The notes under the pieces were generated by a model. That model had not been told where the DNA came from and did no database searches. It worked only from the letters and a program-made list of their open reading frames with translations. Below are positions 33,108 to 45,682 of a stretch of DNA of 64,000 nucleotides, piece by piece; position 1 is the first letter of the stretch, and each line of letters opens with the position of its first letter. The DNA comes from Siphonodentalium dalli. Taxonomy: Eukaryota; Mollusca; Scaphopoda; Gadilida; Siphonodentaliidae. The stretch covers positions 33,296,987-33,360,986 of the forward strand of contig CP136063.1 in NCBI GenBank assembly GCA_032622095.1. Reading direction: 5' to 3'. A program made the position numbers and the translations under genes.

Positions 33108-33245
33108 GTAAAACCTCACAAAACCTCACACTCTTCGGATCGGCCCGTCTGTTCGGTTTAGAGAGGTGTTCGGTTTACAGAAAATCGAAAAACCATCGGA
33201 ATATATTGCTGCCGGCAATAAGATTTATCGAGACACGGGCACCTC
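33108..33245. mobile_element. Possible pogo/Tigger-like terminal fragment
   Basis: ACAGTAAAACCTCACAAA followed by TCGGTTTAGAGAGGTGTTCG and GGTTTACAGAAA resembles the CAGTnnAACCTC terminus and subterminal TCGG-TTA-AGAGG repeats of pogo-group Tc1/mariner elements. Only one end is visible. Confidence 0.33.
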
Positions 33246-33483
33246 ATTACTGATTACTTAAACTTTATTACATAAACTACAAAATAAAACATAAATTGCA
33301 ATAGATAATTTAAACATGCTATAATAAGAAATAAATAGATGTATAGCGAAACCAGGAAACACGGAAACGATACAATTTAGGATGATTCGCAATTTTTGAA
33401 AATGTTGTTGACGGTAGATTTCAACTCTGATATATCATTTTCCCGACGGCTCATTAATTGTCATAAGTTGATTTTATAAAACT

Positions 33484-34115
33484 GTGATGCTCTAATTATC
33501 ATGACTGTGATAGCCAAGTGAATTACCGCCGCCTTAATTATCATCACTGTGATAGCCAAGTGAATTACCTCCGCCTTAATTATCATCACTGTGATAGCCA
33601 AGTGATTTACCGCCGCCTTAATTATCATCACTGTGATAGCCAAGTGAATTACCGCCGCCTTAATTATCATCACTGTGATAGCCAAGTGAATTACCGCCGC
33701 CTTAATTATCATCACTGTGATAGCCAAGTGAATAACCGCCGCCTTAATTATCATCACTGTGATAGCCAAGTGAATTACCGCCGCCTTAATTATCATCACT
33801 GTGATAGCCAAGTGAATTACCGCCGCCTTAATTATCATCACTGTGATAGCCAAGTGAATTACCGCCGTCTTAATTATCATCACTGTGATAGCCAAGTGAA
33901 TTACCGCCGCCTTAATTATCATCACTGTGATAGCCAAGTGAATTACCGCCGCCTTAATTACTGTGATAGCCAAGTGAATTACTGCCGCCTTAATTACTGT
34001 GATAGCCAAGTGAATTACCGCCGCCTTAATTATCATCACTGTGATAGCCAAGTGAATTACCGCCGCCTTAATTATCATCACTGTGATAGCCAAGTGAATT
34101 ACCGCCGCCTTCATT
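33484..34115. repeat. 42-bp minisatellite, ~15 copies, with two 33-bp units
   Basis: The unit (ACTGTGATAGCCAAGTGAAT, TACCGCCGCCTTAATTATCATC) repeats with few substitutions. Two consecutive units near 33950-33990 lack 9 bp (TTATCATCA). Both unit lengths are multiples of three and lack stops in one frame per strand, so long ORFs appear on both strands (204 and 217 codons; 14-residue repeats). These are a by-product of the repeat; nothing supports expression. Confidence 0.95.
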
Positions 34116-34130
34116 TCTTTGCCAAAAAAT

Positions 34131-34425
34131 AATGCTAATCAATATCAACTTTAGTATACATTTTTTTCCACAACGTGTCATGCATGTATATCAACATTTT
34201 GTTCAACAAAATGTTGTATCATCAAGATTCAAGAGCACCACTATGTTGGTCGTCTCATCGAATATTTGCTAGGCTGCCAAATATTCCAGGAAGCGAAAAA
34301 TAACAGATTTAAAAAATTGATATGTGATAACTCTGAGCTTTGATGAGATGGGTGTGTTCCTCGACTCGAATACAATTTTTTTTTACCCATAAGCCAAGGA
34401 AATAGTAATTTAGGAGCATTAATTA
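34131..34425. mobile_element. MITE family T1, fragment
   Basis: GAGCTTTGATGAGATGGGTG, CCTCGACTCGAATACAATTT, AGCCAAGGAAATAGTAATTT match the right half of T1. ATCAACATTTTGTTCAA and CAACTTTAGTATACAT match the interior of the 49.3-kb copy. Termini are lost. Confidence 0.65.
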
Positions 34426-34429
34426 TGAT

Positions 34430-35139
34430 TATGCATCTCTAACTAAACACAAACTATTTCAGTTAATAAACTGTTTACGGTAATACGGTTTATTCAACAT
34501 AGAGTTGGTCACCGACATCATCAACGCAGCTTCAAGCCACGACAAAAATAAAGAAATTATCTGTTGCGCTTAGTTCGGTGATACCAATGTTAAGTTAAAA
34601 GCTCTCTTGTATTTTTGTCAGTGTTTCTAAAGTTTCCATTTTATGTTATTTTGAAAAAAACAATGACACGCTATTGACAAATATTATTTAAGGCTGAAAA
34701 TCATGGGTTTACCATCTGGTACATTGTACATTGTAACATTTAATTGAGAGTTGGCCACATATGGGTACTAGACTACTAGTATTATATTGACTCACAGATG
34801 ATGCATTTTATTACCATGGGTAAATGCGGCCGACCTAACGAGCAAGCGAGTCAGATTGTTGTCAGTGACCATCTGACAGCAGATTTATTTCTGTTAAAGT
34901 TACAAAGAGCATATATAGTCAATGAAAATGTCCCTGTATTCTAATCACATTTTCAAGGTAGTCATGTGTTATCAACTGATAGAGATGACCAATCAGCAAT
35001 GCCACGAGGATAAACCTGTTGTGTCTTGTCGATACAAAAGAACGAACAAGTTTTCCATGTGTATATCACCTCCATACACATGTGTATAATCAGTTCTAAT
35101 TAAAATTAGGCTCTAGAATAAGCTACAGATAACAGAGTC
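34430..35139. other. No recognised gene
   Basis: AT-rich, with no repeat or ORF of note. Confidence 0.4.
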
Positions 35140-35143
35140 TTAA

Positions 35144-35663
35144 AGGTGGATTATCTCTTTGTAAACATGTATTATATAGTTACCGGGGTATAAAATATTA
35201 GATTTGAATCGAAGGCTCCTTTCCGGAAATGCTTCTATCGATTAATATTAATTTTATTTCGAATATTTTCTGGTCTAAAAAGGTGTGTTTGTTCAGCTAA
35301 CGAACAATAGTGGTTACTGTTAACATAGACCAGAAATTATATTGTGCAATTTTGTCACAAATAAACGTTAATTATACTCATTATCGCTTATATATGTGGA
35401 ACAAAACAATACAAACAACCAATCTGTGACATTTGACATTCGTTGCGTAGCCGTAGGAACAGCCCAGTGCTCTATATCGCAAAACGGTCTCATCCGAATG
35501 GTCGGTTCTAAAAATAGTAACATAAACGGGCCCGATTTAATATTCGAAATAAAATCAATATTAATTGATAGAAGCTTTTCCGGACAGCGGTCTTCAGTTC
35601 ATATCTATTATTTTATACCCACGCAACTATTTAAAATTTGTTATTTAAAGAGATAATCCATCT
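35144..35663. mobile_element. TTAA-flanked MITE, family T2, full copy
   Basis: TTAA at 35140-35143 and 35664-35667 flank inverted termini AGGTGGATTATCTCTTT (one mismatch). Deeper inverted similarity includes GGGTATAAAATA and TCCGGAAATGCTTCTATC versus their complements, and a central TTCTGGTCTA...TAGACCAGAA pair. Relatives at 50098-50514, 62202-62326 and about 49095-49222. The internal 86-codon ORF is incidental. Confidence 0.85.
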
Positions 35664-35667
35664 TTAA

Positions 35668-37409
35668 TGAATATAACTATCAGTCAAATAGCCATCGATA
35701 TAAATAGCATATGCATGCAATTATTGTTGTACAACATCAAATCGCAGTGTTACTATGGAAAGAATGCTATCTCATGTCACTTTCATTTTGGCGATGAGAA
35801 AAAAGAGTGCTAACTGTTGCAATTCTTGGAAATGCTTAATTCTATTCTCCTTGATGGATATTATTGATCAATTGTGGACTCAAGTATACACACATTAGTG
35901 TTAAATTATTTGTTGTAATCACCAAATTTGTGAACACTGTGAAATTATCAATGTGACTAGATATGACATAATGACAGGAAACTTATTATGCTATTTTAGC
36001 TATGAGTCGAACAACTCTGGAGTCTATGAAAATCGTCAATTGACTGATTTGCTTCATCACTTTACTGTTATATGTTGTGATTGACTGACGCTTATGTAAA
36101 GATTCTTGGTGGTAATGGAATGAGTTCAAGGAATACTATTCCACAAGCGGCATATTCGCGTCGCAAAATAGACCTATAGCACATAGGGAATAGCCCCAAA
36201 ATGGTCAGATTTTCAAAACAATTTTGAGACAGGCGGTAAACTATTCTTTTTCTGGTCAAATCCTATCATTGGCTCTGTACCCAATTAAGATTATAAGATA
36301 CACTTTGTAAAAAAATAAATACATGTATCACTTGTATCATCTCGCCGAAATATGATATGTGTTGGGAGAAATAAACAACGATTGTTTTAACCTCAATCGG
36401 TGATGTCACAAATATGGGGAGATAGGTCATGAAGTTTTTGATCAAAATGCGAAACCTATCTCAAAACATTGAAATGTTATGCTGCACATCAGCAGATAAG
36501 CGCGTTTCTAAATTATCACGTTTGCAGGATATGTTGGCTGACCAGATAGGCAACCAACTAACTCATTATTTCTTACTGGAAGTGGAAGATTGTATGATTT
36601 TTATCCTGGTCACCACTTTAGAGTATTTCCTGCTATACATACACATGTATATGGATGCAACCTGTGGGTATGATGTTGAACCTTTAATTATCAGTATGAG
36701 CATCGAATTGCACTACCCGAAGCTCAGAGATCGGGATAATATTCTTCTCTGTAGTTCCAATGTAGTTCCAAACATGTTCCTACCTGCAAATAATTGACCA
36801 AAAGAGATGGTGTACATGTACATTAACAAACATGTTAATGTAGCTCAGCTTGGACATGAGATATAATTTTCACAGAACTTCATGGAATGATGTAGATGGA
36901 AATTTCCAGTGATAAGTGTTAAGCGGATTCATATATCACACATTGTTCTGGGCCTTTGCCGTCCCATTACAACAGGATCGGATGCTCAAAATTGGTTATA
37001 ACCAAACCATAATATTCAGAATTCGTCATGTTTTTGTACATTAATTTTATTTCGGAAAATGCTCAAAGATCTAATTAGATCGAAAACAGCATTGGATGTA
37101 ACAATAATCAGTGCCATTGTAGCTACATGTACATATAACATTAAATAATAGCAGAGCATTATTTTTGTAAATATCTGATGGAATATTTTTGGCATGCCTG
37201 CATTATTGATTGAAGTACCTGTACACAAAAACCTATGTGGCTCTATGTCATGGTTAATGGAAGAGCTACTGGACATTCGTAAACTAGATGCCAAGATGGT
37301 CAAGGGCATAGCCCGGGACCATTTAGTTTATGAATGTCCGGGAGCGAGTCCAATAAGTTATAACCGACTTAAACAGTTTTATAATATACAAGGGAAAGAT
37401 GTTGACTAG
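35668..37409. other. No recognised gene; two unexplained ORFs
   Basis: ORFs at 36429-36797 (122 codons) and 37194-37409 (71 codons, plus) have no motif I recognise. The second ends just before the 5' truncation point of LINE C and could be host or older repeat sequence. Confidence 0.35.
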
Positions 37410-37414
37410 TTGAC

Positions 37415-40400
37415 GTGTGGAGATTATTTAATAAACAGGAAAGACGTTACACGTGGAGAAGGAAATCCCCAGTTAAAATGGCGAGGCTAGATTATTTCTT
37501 AATCTCCGAGGACCTCCTTAATCTAACTGGAGAAGGACCGGCAATTGTACCCGGGTACAAATCAGATCATTCTATTATTTCACTCTCATTAAACGTCAGT
37601 GACATCAAGACTGGTCCAGGGTTTTGGAAATTTAATAATTCTCTTCTGTACTGTAGAGAATATGTTGATTTAGTAAAATCGATCATAGCTGAAAATAAAA
37701 TTAGATATTCTTACTCCACAAATGTAAACGAAAAGGAAAGTAAGAAAAAATGTTCCATTGCAAAACGACTTTTCCTTGATGCAGTGTTACTTGATATCAG
37801 AGCCGCCACCATACGCTTTTCCTCAAATCGAAAACGTGAGCGAACAAAAATGAAGAAAAATCTGACAACAAAAAAAGAAAAAGTCGAAATTGAGCAATGC
37901 GAAAAGAACCAATCCGCGGAACCATGGTTAGATCTCGTGCTAAATGGATAGAGGAAGGCGAAAAACCAACAAAATATTTTCTAAATTTAGAAAAACGTAA
38001 CTACATCTCCAAAACTCTGACCAGCGTGACAGTCGCGAATGGTTGTACAATCACGAAACAAAACGATATTATGAAAGAAACCCGAAAATTTTACCTTAAT
38101 TTATACTCATATAGGTCAATGGATGATCGCGACCTAAACTCCCTTCTTAAAGATGGAACATTAAGCCCTACGCAGACCTCGAATATTGAAAGACCCTTAA
38201 CCTTACAAGAATTAACAGACGCGCTTAAGAACAAAAAAATAATAAAAGCCCAGGGCCATCCGGATACACCAATGAATTTTATAAATGTTTTTGGTCTGAC
38301 TTAAGTCCCCTTTTAACAGAGTCGCTCAATGAATCGTTTTCAGTGGGAGAACTATCAATCACACAAAAGCAAGGTATTATAACTTTGATTCCAAAAAAGG
38401 ATAAAAATAGACATCTCCATTTTGAATACATCTTACAAACTAGCCTCGTCATGCATAGCGAACATAATAAAACGTGTGCTCCCATCTATAATCAATCCCG
38501 ATCAAACTGGGTTTTTAGCTGGTAGGTATATAGGAGACAACACCCGACTAATATATGACGTAATTCACAGGACAAAGCAAGAAAATAAATCTGGCCTACT
38601 ACTCCTTATCGATTTTGAAAAAGCGTTTGACACTGTTTCCTGGTCATTTATAAGAAAATGTCTTGACATTTTTAATTTTGGAGATGCCATAAAGAAATGG
38701 CTATCAATTTTGTACGATAATGCCAGCTCATCTATTCTGATTAATGGTCATATTTCTCAGATCGTTATGTTAGGGAGAGGCTGCCGCCAGAGTGACCCAA
38801 TATCACCGTATATTTTCCTCCTCTTCGCAGAAGTCTTGGGGCTGATGATACGCCAAAACAATACAATTAAAGGGATTTTCCTCGGCGGTTCAAAATAACA
38901 CAATATGCGGACGACACGACGCTCATACTTGATGGTCCTGAAGACAGTCTACGTGAATCGTACTTAATACTTGACGAATTTGCTCGGGTATCGTGTCTGC
39001 GCATAAATCCAGAAAAATGTCAAGCGGCATGGATAGGGATAGGGCCACCAAATAAAATACGACATGTTCTTATAGAATTAAACCTGTCCACTGTAAACAC
39101 TTTCAATTTTCTAGGTATACACTTCGACACTAATTTAACAACATACATGAATATAAATTACAATTATAAACTCGAAGACATAGAAAAGACCACAAAAATT
39201 TGGAAACACAGACTCCTGACCCCTTTAGGTAGAATAACTGTTGTCAAATCCCTCATCATACCAAAATTGACACACCTATTTATAACTCTCCCAAGTCCAG
39301 GTACAACTTTTTTGAAAGCCCTAAATACGTGTTTATATAATTTCATTTGTAATTCCAAACGCAATAGAATAAAAAGAAAACAATTAGGTGCCGATCACAT
39401 GCACGGAGGTTTGAAGATGATTAATGTTGAAAACTTTGATAATGCCATGAAAATGACATGGATACGACGCTTGATTTGCAAACAATCAAAGTGGGCTTCA
39501 TTGTGTAATACCACACCTTTCTTAAACGACCAACTATTTCTCACGTACCATGCAAGTTATATTGTAAAGCAAACAAATAAGTTCGCAAATCCATTCTGGA
39601 GAGGTTTTCAGTGCATGGTGTAAATTTATGCGATTAAATAATTCAAATACTACTATTGTGGCCTCAACTATCTGGAATAATCCGAACATTGGAGATTCAA
39701 ATTGGATATTCAGCAATCAACTTTAAATCGTGGAGAGATGCGGGAATATATTTTATAAACGATTTATTCCAATCAGATAATACATTCCATACCCCACACA
39801 CATTATATGCAAAGTTCAACATCCGCGTCGATTACATAACAATCAGCAACATAAAACGTCAGATTATGTCATTGGCAAGTTCTCTTAATCAACCATTAAT
39901 CCGTATACCCTGCCCATACCTACCTAATAATCTTACCGCAATACTCTGTGACAAAAAGGGCGGACAATTATTTTACAAAGTTCTAGAAAGTGGGAAAATT
40001 ATGCCAAATACATGTCAAAAATTAGAATCCGAAATGTCCGAGAAGATAGAAAATTGGGAAGAATATTTGAGCATGCCCTTTAACACGAAAACCGATACGA
40101 AATTACAGTGGCTCCAATTCAGAATAAACACGCGAATTATCGGTACAAATAAATTTCTCAAGGTGGCTAACCTTCGAGTCGACGACTTTTGCAATCGATG
40201 TCAAAATGTACAGGAAACCATTTCTCATATGTTTTGGTACTGTCCCCATGTACAAACCTTTATAAAGGAAATTGAAACATGGACGGAAAACAACCAGTTT
40301 CCCATTGATCTAACAAAGAAGAATATTATAATCGGTATAGATCACGAATACAGAAAGTCAAAAAGTAACCTCTTCCTGCTAGTGATGAAACAATATATAT

Positions 40401-40459
40401 ACAGGACAAAATTCACGCCCACACAACTGTCGCCTCGCTCATTCCTTTGCGATCTTTAA
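37415..40459 (+). pseudogene. LINE C ORF2 (endonuclease C-terminus to Cys-His tail), decayed
   Basis: WRLFNKQERRYTWRRKSP, LDYFLISEDL and PGYKSDHSIISL (37415-37590) are the end of an L1/Tx1 endonuclease. Then linker text (KWIEEGEKPTKYFLNLEKRN, about 37940-38000), RT blocks GFLAGRYIGDN (about 38507), LLIDFEKAFDTVSW (38605), GCRQSDPISPYIFLL (38780), YADD at 38903-38914 in a shifted frame. The C-terminal region ends with LQWLQFRINTRIIGTNKFL and CNRCQNVQETISHMFWYC, the CCHC-like motif of L1-clade ORF2. At least five frame changes or stops. GCRQSDPISP in place of GxxQGxPLSP shows a decayed palm motif. Confidence 0.85.
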
Positions 40460-40550
40460 TTTAGTTATGAATGCGAGAGATTCAACGCAAAATGTAACAT
40501 GAATCATGACTTCGATAACCAGTGGATGACACTTCGAAATGCCTTAAAAA

Positions 40551-42026
40551 TAAAATAATAGACTGAAACCCCGATAATTGAAGACTCAAAAATACACCCG
40601 ACCTTTAACAGTGACCTTGAATATCACACACAACAAACTTAATTACCCGATACCCGAGCGAAAGATATCTATCAAATTTAGTTACAGTGATCATTTTATT
40701 TTTGACCAATCATATTCTACGATAAATGCAATAGATACACCTGTTTACTTAAACACATCACAACACTGTCCGAGAAGCAAAAACAGCGAGCGTTGTGTAT
40801 TTTCCAGATAGCTGTCGAACCAATATTTACAATACAGTTTCAATATGGTTAATTTACTAATTATACTGTTTATGGTAGAATAATTAAAGTTGCACATATA
40901 GTTTGGAACTTGATTCTGCAAACCTGAAATTCTTATTACACACCATCAACCACTTTAGCTATTTTAATACGGGACATTCAAAGTTATTCTGAAGGAAACA
41001 AAATAGTCTATTGTTTTTATCACCACTATTTTAGCTAAAGAAAGCAAATTGTCGGTCAAAGAAATGACAAGGTAGAAACTAATATCACTTTTTCGTCTTG
41101 CTGTTAAGTTGAACGGTGCCTAACAAAAACAAAAACAGATTTTCCCAACACAATATGTGCCTTTAAATATTTCCGAAAGTCACTGTTACGAAAGTAGGCC
41201 AGGTCATGGCAGAGTCCGCTATTCCATGTCCTGGATCGAGAGCATGAGTGAGTGCGTGTATTTTGTCTTTTATCTTTTGTTACATGTATAAAATAATAGA
41301 CTGAAACCCCGATAATTGCAGACTCAAAAATACACCCGACCTTTAACAGTGACCTTGAATATCACACACAACAAACTTAATTACCCGATACCCGAGCGAA
41401 AGATATCTATCAAATTTAGTTACAGTGATCATTTTATTTTTGACCAATCATATTCTACGATAAATGCAATAGATACACCTGTTTACTTAAACACATCACA
41501 ACACTGTCCGAGAAGCAAAAACAGCGAGCGTTGTGTATTTTCCAGATAGCTGTCGAACCAATATTTACAATACAGTTTCAATATGGTTAATTTACTAATT
41601 ATACTGTTTATGGTAGAATAATTAAAGTTGCACATATAGTTTGGAACTTGATTCTGCAAACCTGAAATTCTTATTACACACCATCAACCACTTTAGCTAT
41701 TTTAATACGGGACATTCAAAGTTATTCTGAAGGAAACAAAATAGTCTATTGTTTTTATCACCACTATTTTAGCTAAAGAAAGCAAATTGTCGGTCAAAGA
41801 AATGACAAGGTAGAAACTAATATCACTTTTTCGTCTTGCTGTTAAGTTGAACGGTGCCTAACAAAAACAAAAACAGATTTTCCCAACACAATATGTGCCT
41901 TTAAATATTTCCGAAAGTCACTGTTACGAAAGTAGGCCAGGTCATGGCAGAGTCCGCTATTCCATGTCCTGGATCGAGAGCATGAGTGAGTGCGTGTATT
42001 GTGTCTTTTATCTTTTGTTACATGTA
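40551..42026 (+). repeat. Tandem duplication of 738 bp in LINE C 3' region
   Basis: Copies 40551-41288 and 41289-42026 are nearly identical; I noticed only scattered single-base differences (such as GAAGACTC versus GCAGACTC and TTTTGTC versus TTGTGTC). Both start TAAAATAATAGACTGAAACC and end TTTTGTTACATGTA. Each holds a 77-codon ORF of unknown meaning. The first copy joins the second at ACATGTA/TAAAAT, with almost no homology at the joint. Confidence 0.95.
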
Positions 42027-42069
42027 TTCTTTGTTCACAATAAAAAAATTATAAAAAAAAAAAAAAAAC
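42027..42069 (+). repeat. Poly(A) signal and tail of LINE C
   Basis: AATAAAAAAATTAT followed by an A run of about 16 bases, placed immediately after the second 738-bp copy. Confidence 0.8.
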
Positions 42070-45000
42070 AATATCGAAACAAAAAACATCGTATGTGTGT
42101 TATATATCAGCTGCAACGATACTGCGACAACCTAAACCTTATTAGTGATATAATAACGAAAATATTTATCAAATGCAAACCGATTCGAAATATTCCGTCC
42201 ACTCCGAATTTTGTTTTAATTGTTACCTGAAGTTAAATTTACGTAACTGATCTATTACGGCCGTACACGTGTTCGCATGTTTGAAATGTTGTGGTGACAA
42301 TGTTCCAGGTATTGTTATTATATTAATAAATACCCCATATTGGTATGACATACTACACAATGCATATTACATTTAACATAGTACGAATATGATTGCGATT
42401 AAATAAAGGAATATAACGTGATATAAAAAAGTTTCTGTTTGCCTTTGTGGTGCACAATTATTTTTGAAGAGAAATATCTGTCAGTTCGCAACTTTTTTCC
42501 CAGACTCATGGACCGATTACAATCAAATTTGGTGTGGTGACTCGGAGCAACCAGGCGAATGTTACAACGCGTTATTTTTTCATTATTTTGATAAAAAAAA
42601 TAAAATTTATATGTATTTAATATGTAAGAAAATTAAATTTTTTAATTAGTAGGCCTATGATATCAATTTAGTGATGAGCAAGTAATTTGATTTTTATTCC
42701 CAATAATGTAATGCGTTTGGTAATGCTATAATTTATCACAACAATTGAAAGTCAGCAATAAACGTCATATTTCTGTTGGTGCTCGATACGTGCCAGAACA
42801 AATTTCCGATCCCCCTGATGTAGTTGGAAATTTCGTAGTCCCAGATCAGTCAAACCTTGGACCCATTTGATGCAATTGGAAATTCTGGGCAAAAAGTATC
42901 TCATTTCAAGGTCCTATATATGTACACATATATATGTACACATATATTGTGAGTATTTGGACTGTATTCACCTCCTAACAATTGTACGTGAAAATACTCA
43001 CCAACATACAAGATGAGATCTGCAAAGTCCATTGAATACACTTAAGAAAAATGCAACACGGTATACCGTCTATACGAGGATTATGAAAACAGATGCTGTC
43101 ACAGTTAATAACCACTGGGTGTTAATTGTTGTTACTAATTGCAATATTGTTTCCCTGTATATATGGTGAGAGCTAATAATCAACTTCTGGACGTTGTCAT
43201 TGCATTTTTTTTATCTCAACTTCATATCATGTCATCTGCTTTGATTTCCCCATGCAGGTATATAATTTTGATGAAGGCGGCTAGGCCCCTTTGATGGTTG
43301 CGTGACAATGCGCACCTTTGGTATACAAATTCAGACAGGAAATTAACAGTGTGTCAAAACACATTCTATAGGTATATTGAAAAACAAAGACACATTCCAA
43401 TGGTAGCAAATCATCCTATATGAACATATAGCCATATATATGTATACGGACGCACATAATTCTATTATTTTTTTGCGACATTTATACTTTTACCAGTACG
43501 GTACTAAACATGTCTGCCCCTGTCCATAATATAATAAGACTATATTTAAATAAGTAAGGCAATCCTGCCTTCAATTATTATTAGATCCTGGTATTCTATG
43601 AAAAATGTTATATTTGTTACTCAAGGGAAATTCTCATTTCATGCACTTGCAAAATATATTTTATTTGGAACAGTTGTGCATTTCCATCATAAAATATACC
43701 TGTTCTCTCTGTATATCACAAAATCAAGATGTGGTTCTTCGAAATAATTGGAATTGGTCAGATGACACGGAATCGAGCAATATGACACACTAGCGAGCTT
43801 TACTAAAACAGTTGACACATCTACGCCAATAACAGCAAAAAAAGAGTCCTGTTATCTGACACATTAACAAATTCTGTCATCAAATATGCTAAGTGTGTCG
43901 GAATATTATGGGGAAATAGGTCACCTGACACACTTACGATGTCGGTGACACGAATTTAGTTTTGTGTGTGTACGTGTCCAATTCGTGACAATGCGGGTAC
44001 CATGACTGTATACTGCGCGTTTATAGTATTACCAGCTGTTGCGGGTAATTATAGGAATTACATTAAGTTTCATGCAACATATGGACATCAATCTGCTAAC
44101 GTGTACCATAGTAGGCCGTAAATCGTTGAATCCACGTTGGAAAACGCTGGTTCGGACACAGAGATTTCACAATCGTATAGGTACGACATCTAACCATAGA
44201 TGATGACCAAGACGTTAGAGATTTCGACTGAAAGTCTGTCGTGGGACTATACGGTCTCTTCAAGAACGTACGACCAAAAAGCGCCGATCTTAGCCGTCGT
44301 AAGGTTTTATTCCATATTTTGCTTCCATATCACATGACATGGCGTAAACCTACGCTATACTTCTTACACCAGTTATACAGCATGGTGTATTCACGTGGTC
44401 TGCATTGATCCGCTCCACACACATATTGATTTGGTTGTAACTGGTCCCAATTCATTGCTCTTCTATAAGACTTTCAGGCAAAATATCAACCCCGCTATTC
44501 CACTATGGTACACACCTTCCACTTTTTCGTTTTTAATTATTTAAGTAAAATGGCAATTCCACCGCCGTGCGTCCACGTCAATTTTGTTGTCATCATCACA
44601 CAGAAATATAAAATAATGCCCATACCAGTGGTCCAATATTTCGCCAAAAAATTAATTAGGGGAAATATTTCCTAATATCTCAACTAAGCGGAAACGAAAT
44701 TTACATCAGGATTTAGTACATCTAATAGCATATTCTTTGTGTAAGTTCTTTAATGCACATTCAGAGTCTTAGTTTATTTTGTTTAGAAGTTATCGCATCT
44801 TATGTGCGGCCAAAATTTGGAAATTCTCGATATTTTTCATGAAATAAATAAGATATTTTAGCAAAAAAATTATCTTGCCTGAAATAAAAATATCTGTTCT
44901 TTTTTGAACTTATGGATAATACTTTGTGCAATATAAACAGTCTTGGAATGTGTTTCTAAACCTAACTTGTGAATTTATATGTATTTTAGTGAATTAAAAT

Positions 45001-45682
45001 ATCTTCAGCAAATTTTAGAGAAACAAATGGTAAACAGGCTGTAGTATGTCTATGCCCCAGCAGATCGCTGATCACCTCCAATGTTGTAATGCCCCTGGAG
45101 AATACCTATCAGGAAATACTAGTCGCAATTTCTGCGCTCCCCGGTGGCACCTACCTCCGCCAAAGCCTGGTCTATTAGGTTTGTTACAGGCATCATCTTA
45201 TCTATGTGACGCTCGCTACGTGATTCATGGCCTGACTGGTCAGTGTAACATGGAGCGGTTCATGTTGGGTCTAAGCGTAAATAATGAGCTAATCAGAAAT
45301 GAATTTTAATTAATATGTTATTGATGTACAAACATACCTCAAATTATACAATTATAAATAACAGAATGTGTTGTCAACAAAATATCGTCACGGCTCTAAG
45401 TGAAACATTAAAATGACGAACACTTCCGGTCAAGAGTACTCCTCACCACTCGCATGTCTGGAATAGGATTCGTAGCACAATTGACTTCATTACTGATACC
45501 GCCATATTGGCGATAACCTTTGATTTAATAACGGCTTTGGTCCCTCTAGCATGAAACCATTTTGTATACAATTTATTTCCATACTGGTGTAGCAAGGTTG
45601 CAGAGTATAACTTTAAAACCTTACCGTAATGTTTCGCGACACTCGGTTTCACAACATCGGTTTGTAAACAATTACATTTTGG
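42070..45682. other. No recognised gene in 3.6 kb
   Basis: AT-rich. Contains a TATATGTACACATATATATG double repeat at 42917-42950 and GACAC-rich text at 43740-43990. An ORF at 45046-45309 lies in a moderately GC-richer patch with a possible acceptor (AAACAG) and donor (TTAG/GTTTGT), but no domain is visible and I do not call a gene. Confidence 0.4.

Larger units (their letters stand above)
37410..42069 (+). mobile_element. 5'-truncated L1/Tx1-type LINE with poly(A) tail (LINE C)
   Basis: Starts abruptly inside the endonuclease domain, continues through RT and the C-terminal Cys-His motif to 40459, then a 3' region present twice in tandem (738 bp), and ends in AATAAAAAAATTAT plus a long A run. 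5' truncation with a 3' poly(A) is the classic product of L1-type target-primed reverse transcription. Target duplications were not identified. Confidence 0.8.

Noticed and set aside
33484-34115. CRISPR-like array or repeat protein gene
   Set aside because: There are no unique spacers; units are contiguous tandem copies, and the ORFs follow from unit length divisible by three.
36429-36797. 122-codon ORF as a gene
   Set aside because: No recognisable motif and AT-rich composition like the surroundings; length is possible by chance.
40578-41549. Paired 77-codon ORFs as duplicated genes
   Set aside because: They lie in a duplicated LINE 3' region; their similarity comes from the DNA duplication.
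44130-44480. Possible gene or rRNA-like segment from its mixed composition
   Set aside because: No ORF of note and no match to rRNA landmarks that I can identify.
45046-45309. Possible host exon
   Set aside because: Only an ORF with weak splice-like ends; no domain, no neighbouring exon.
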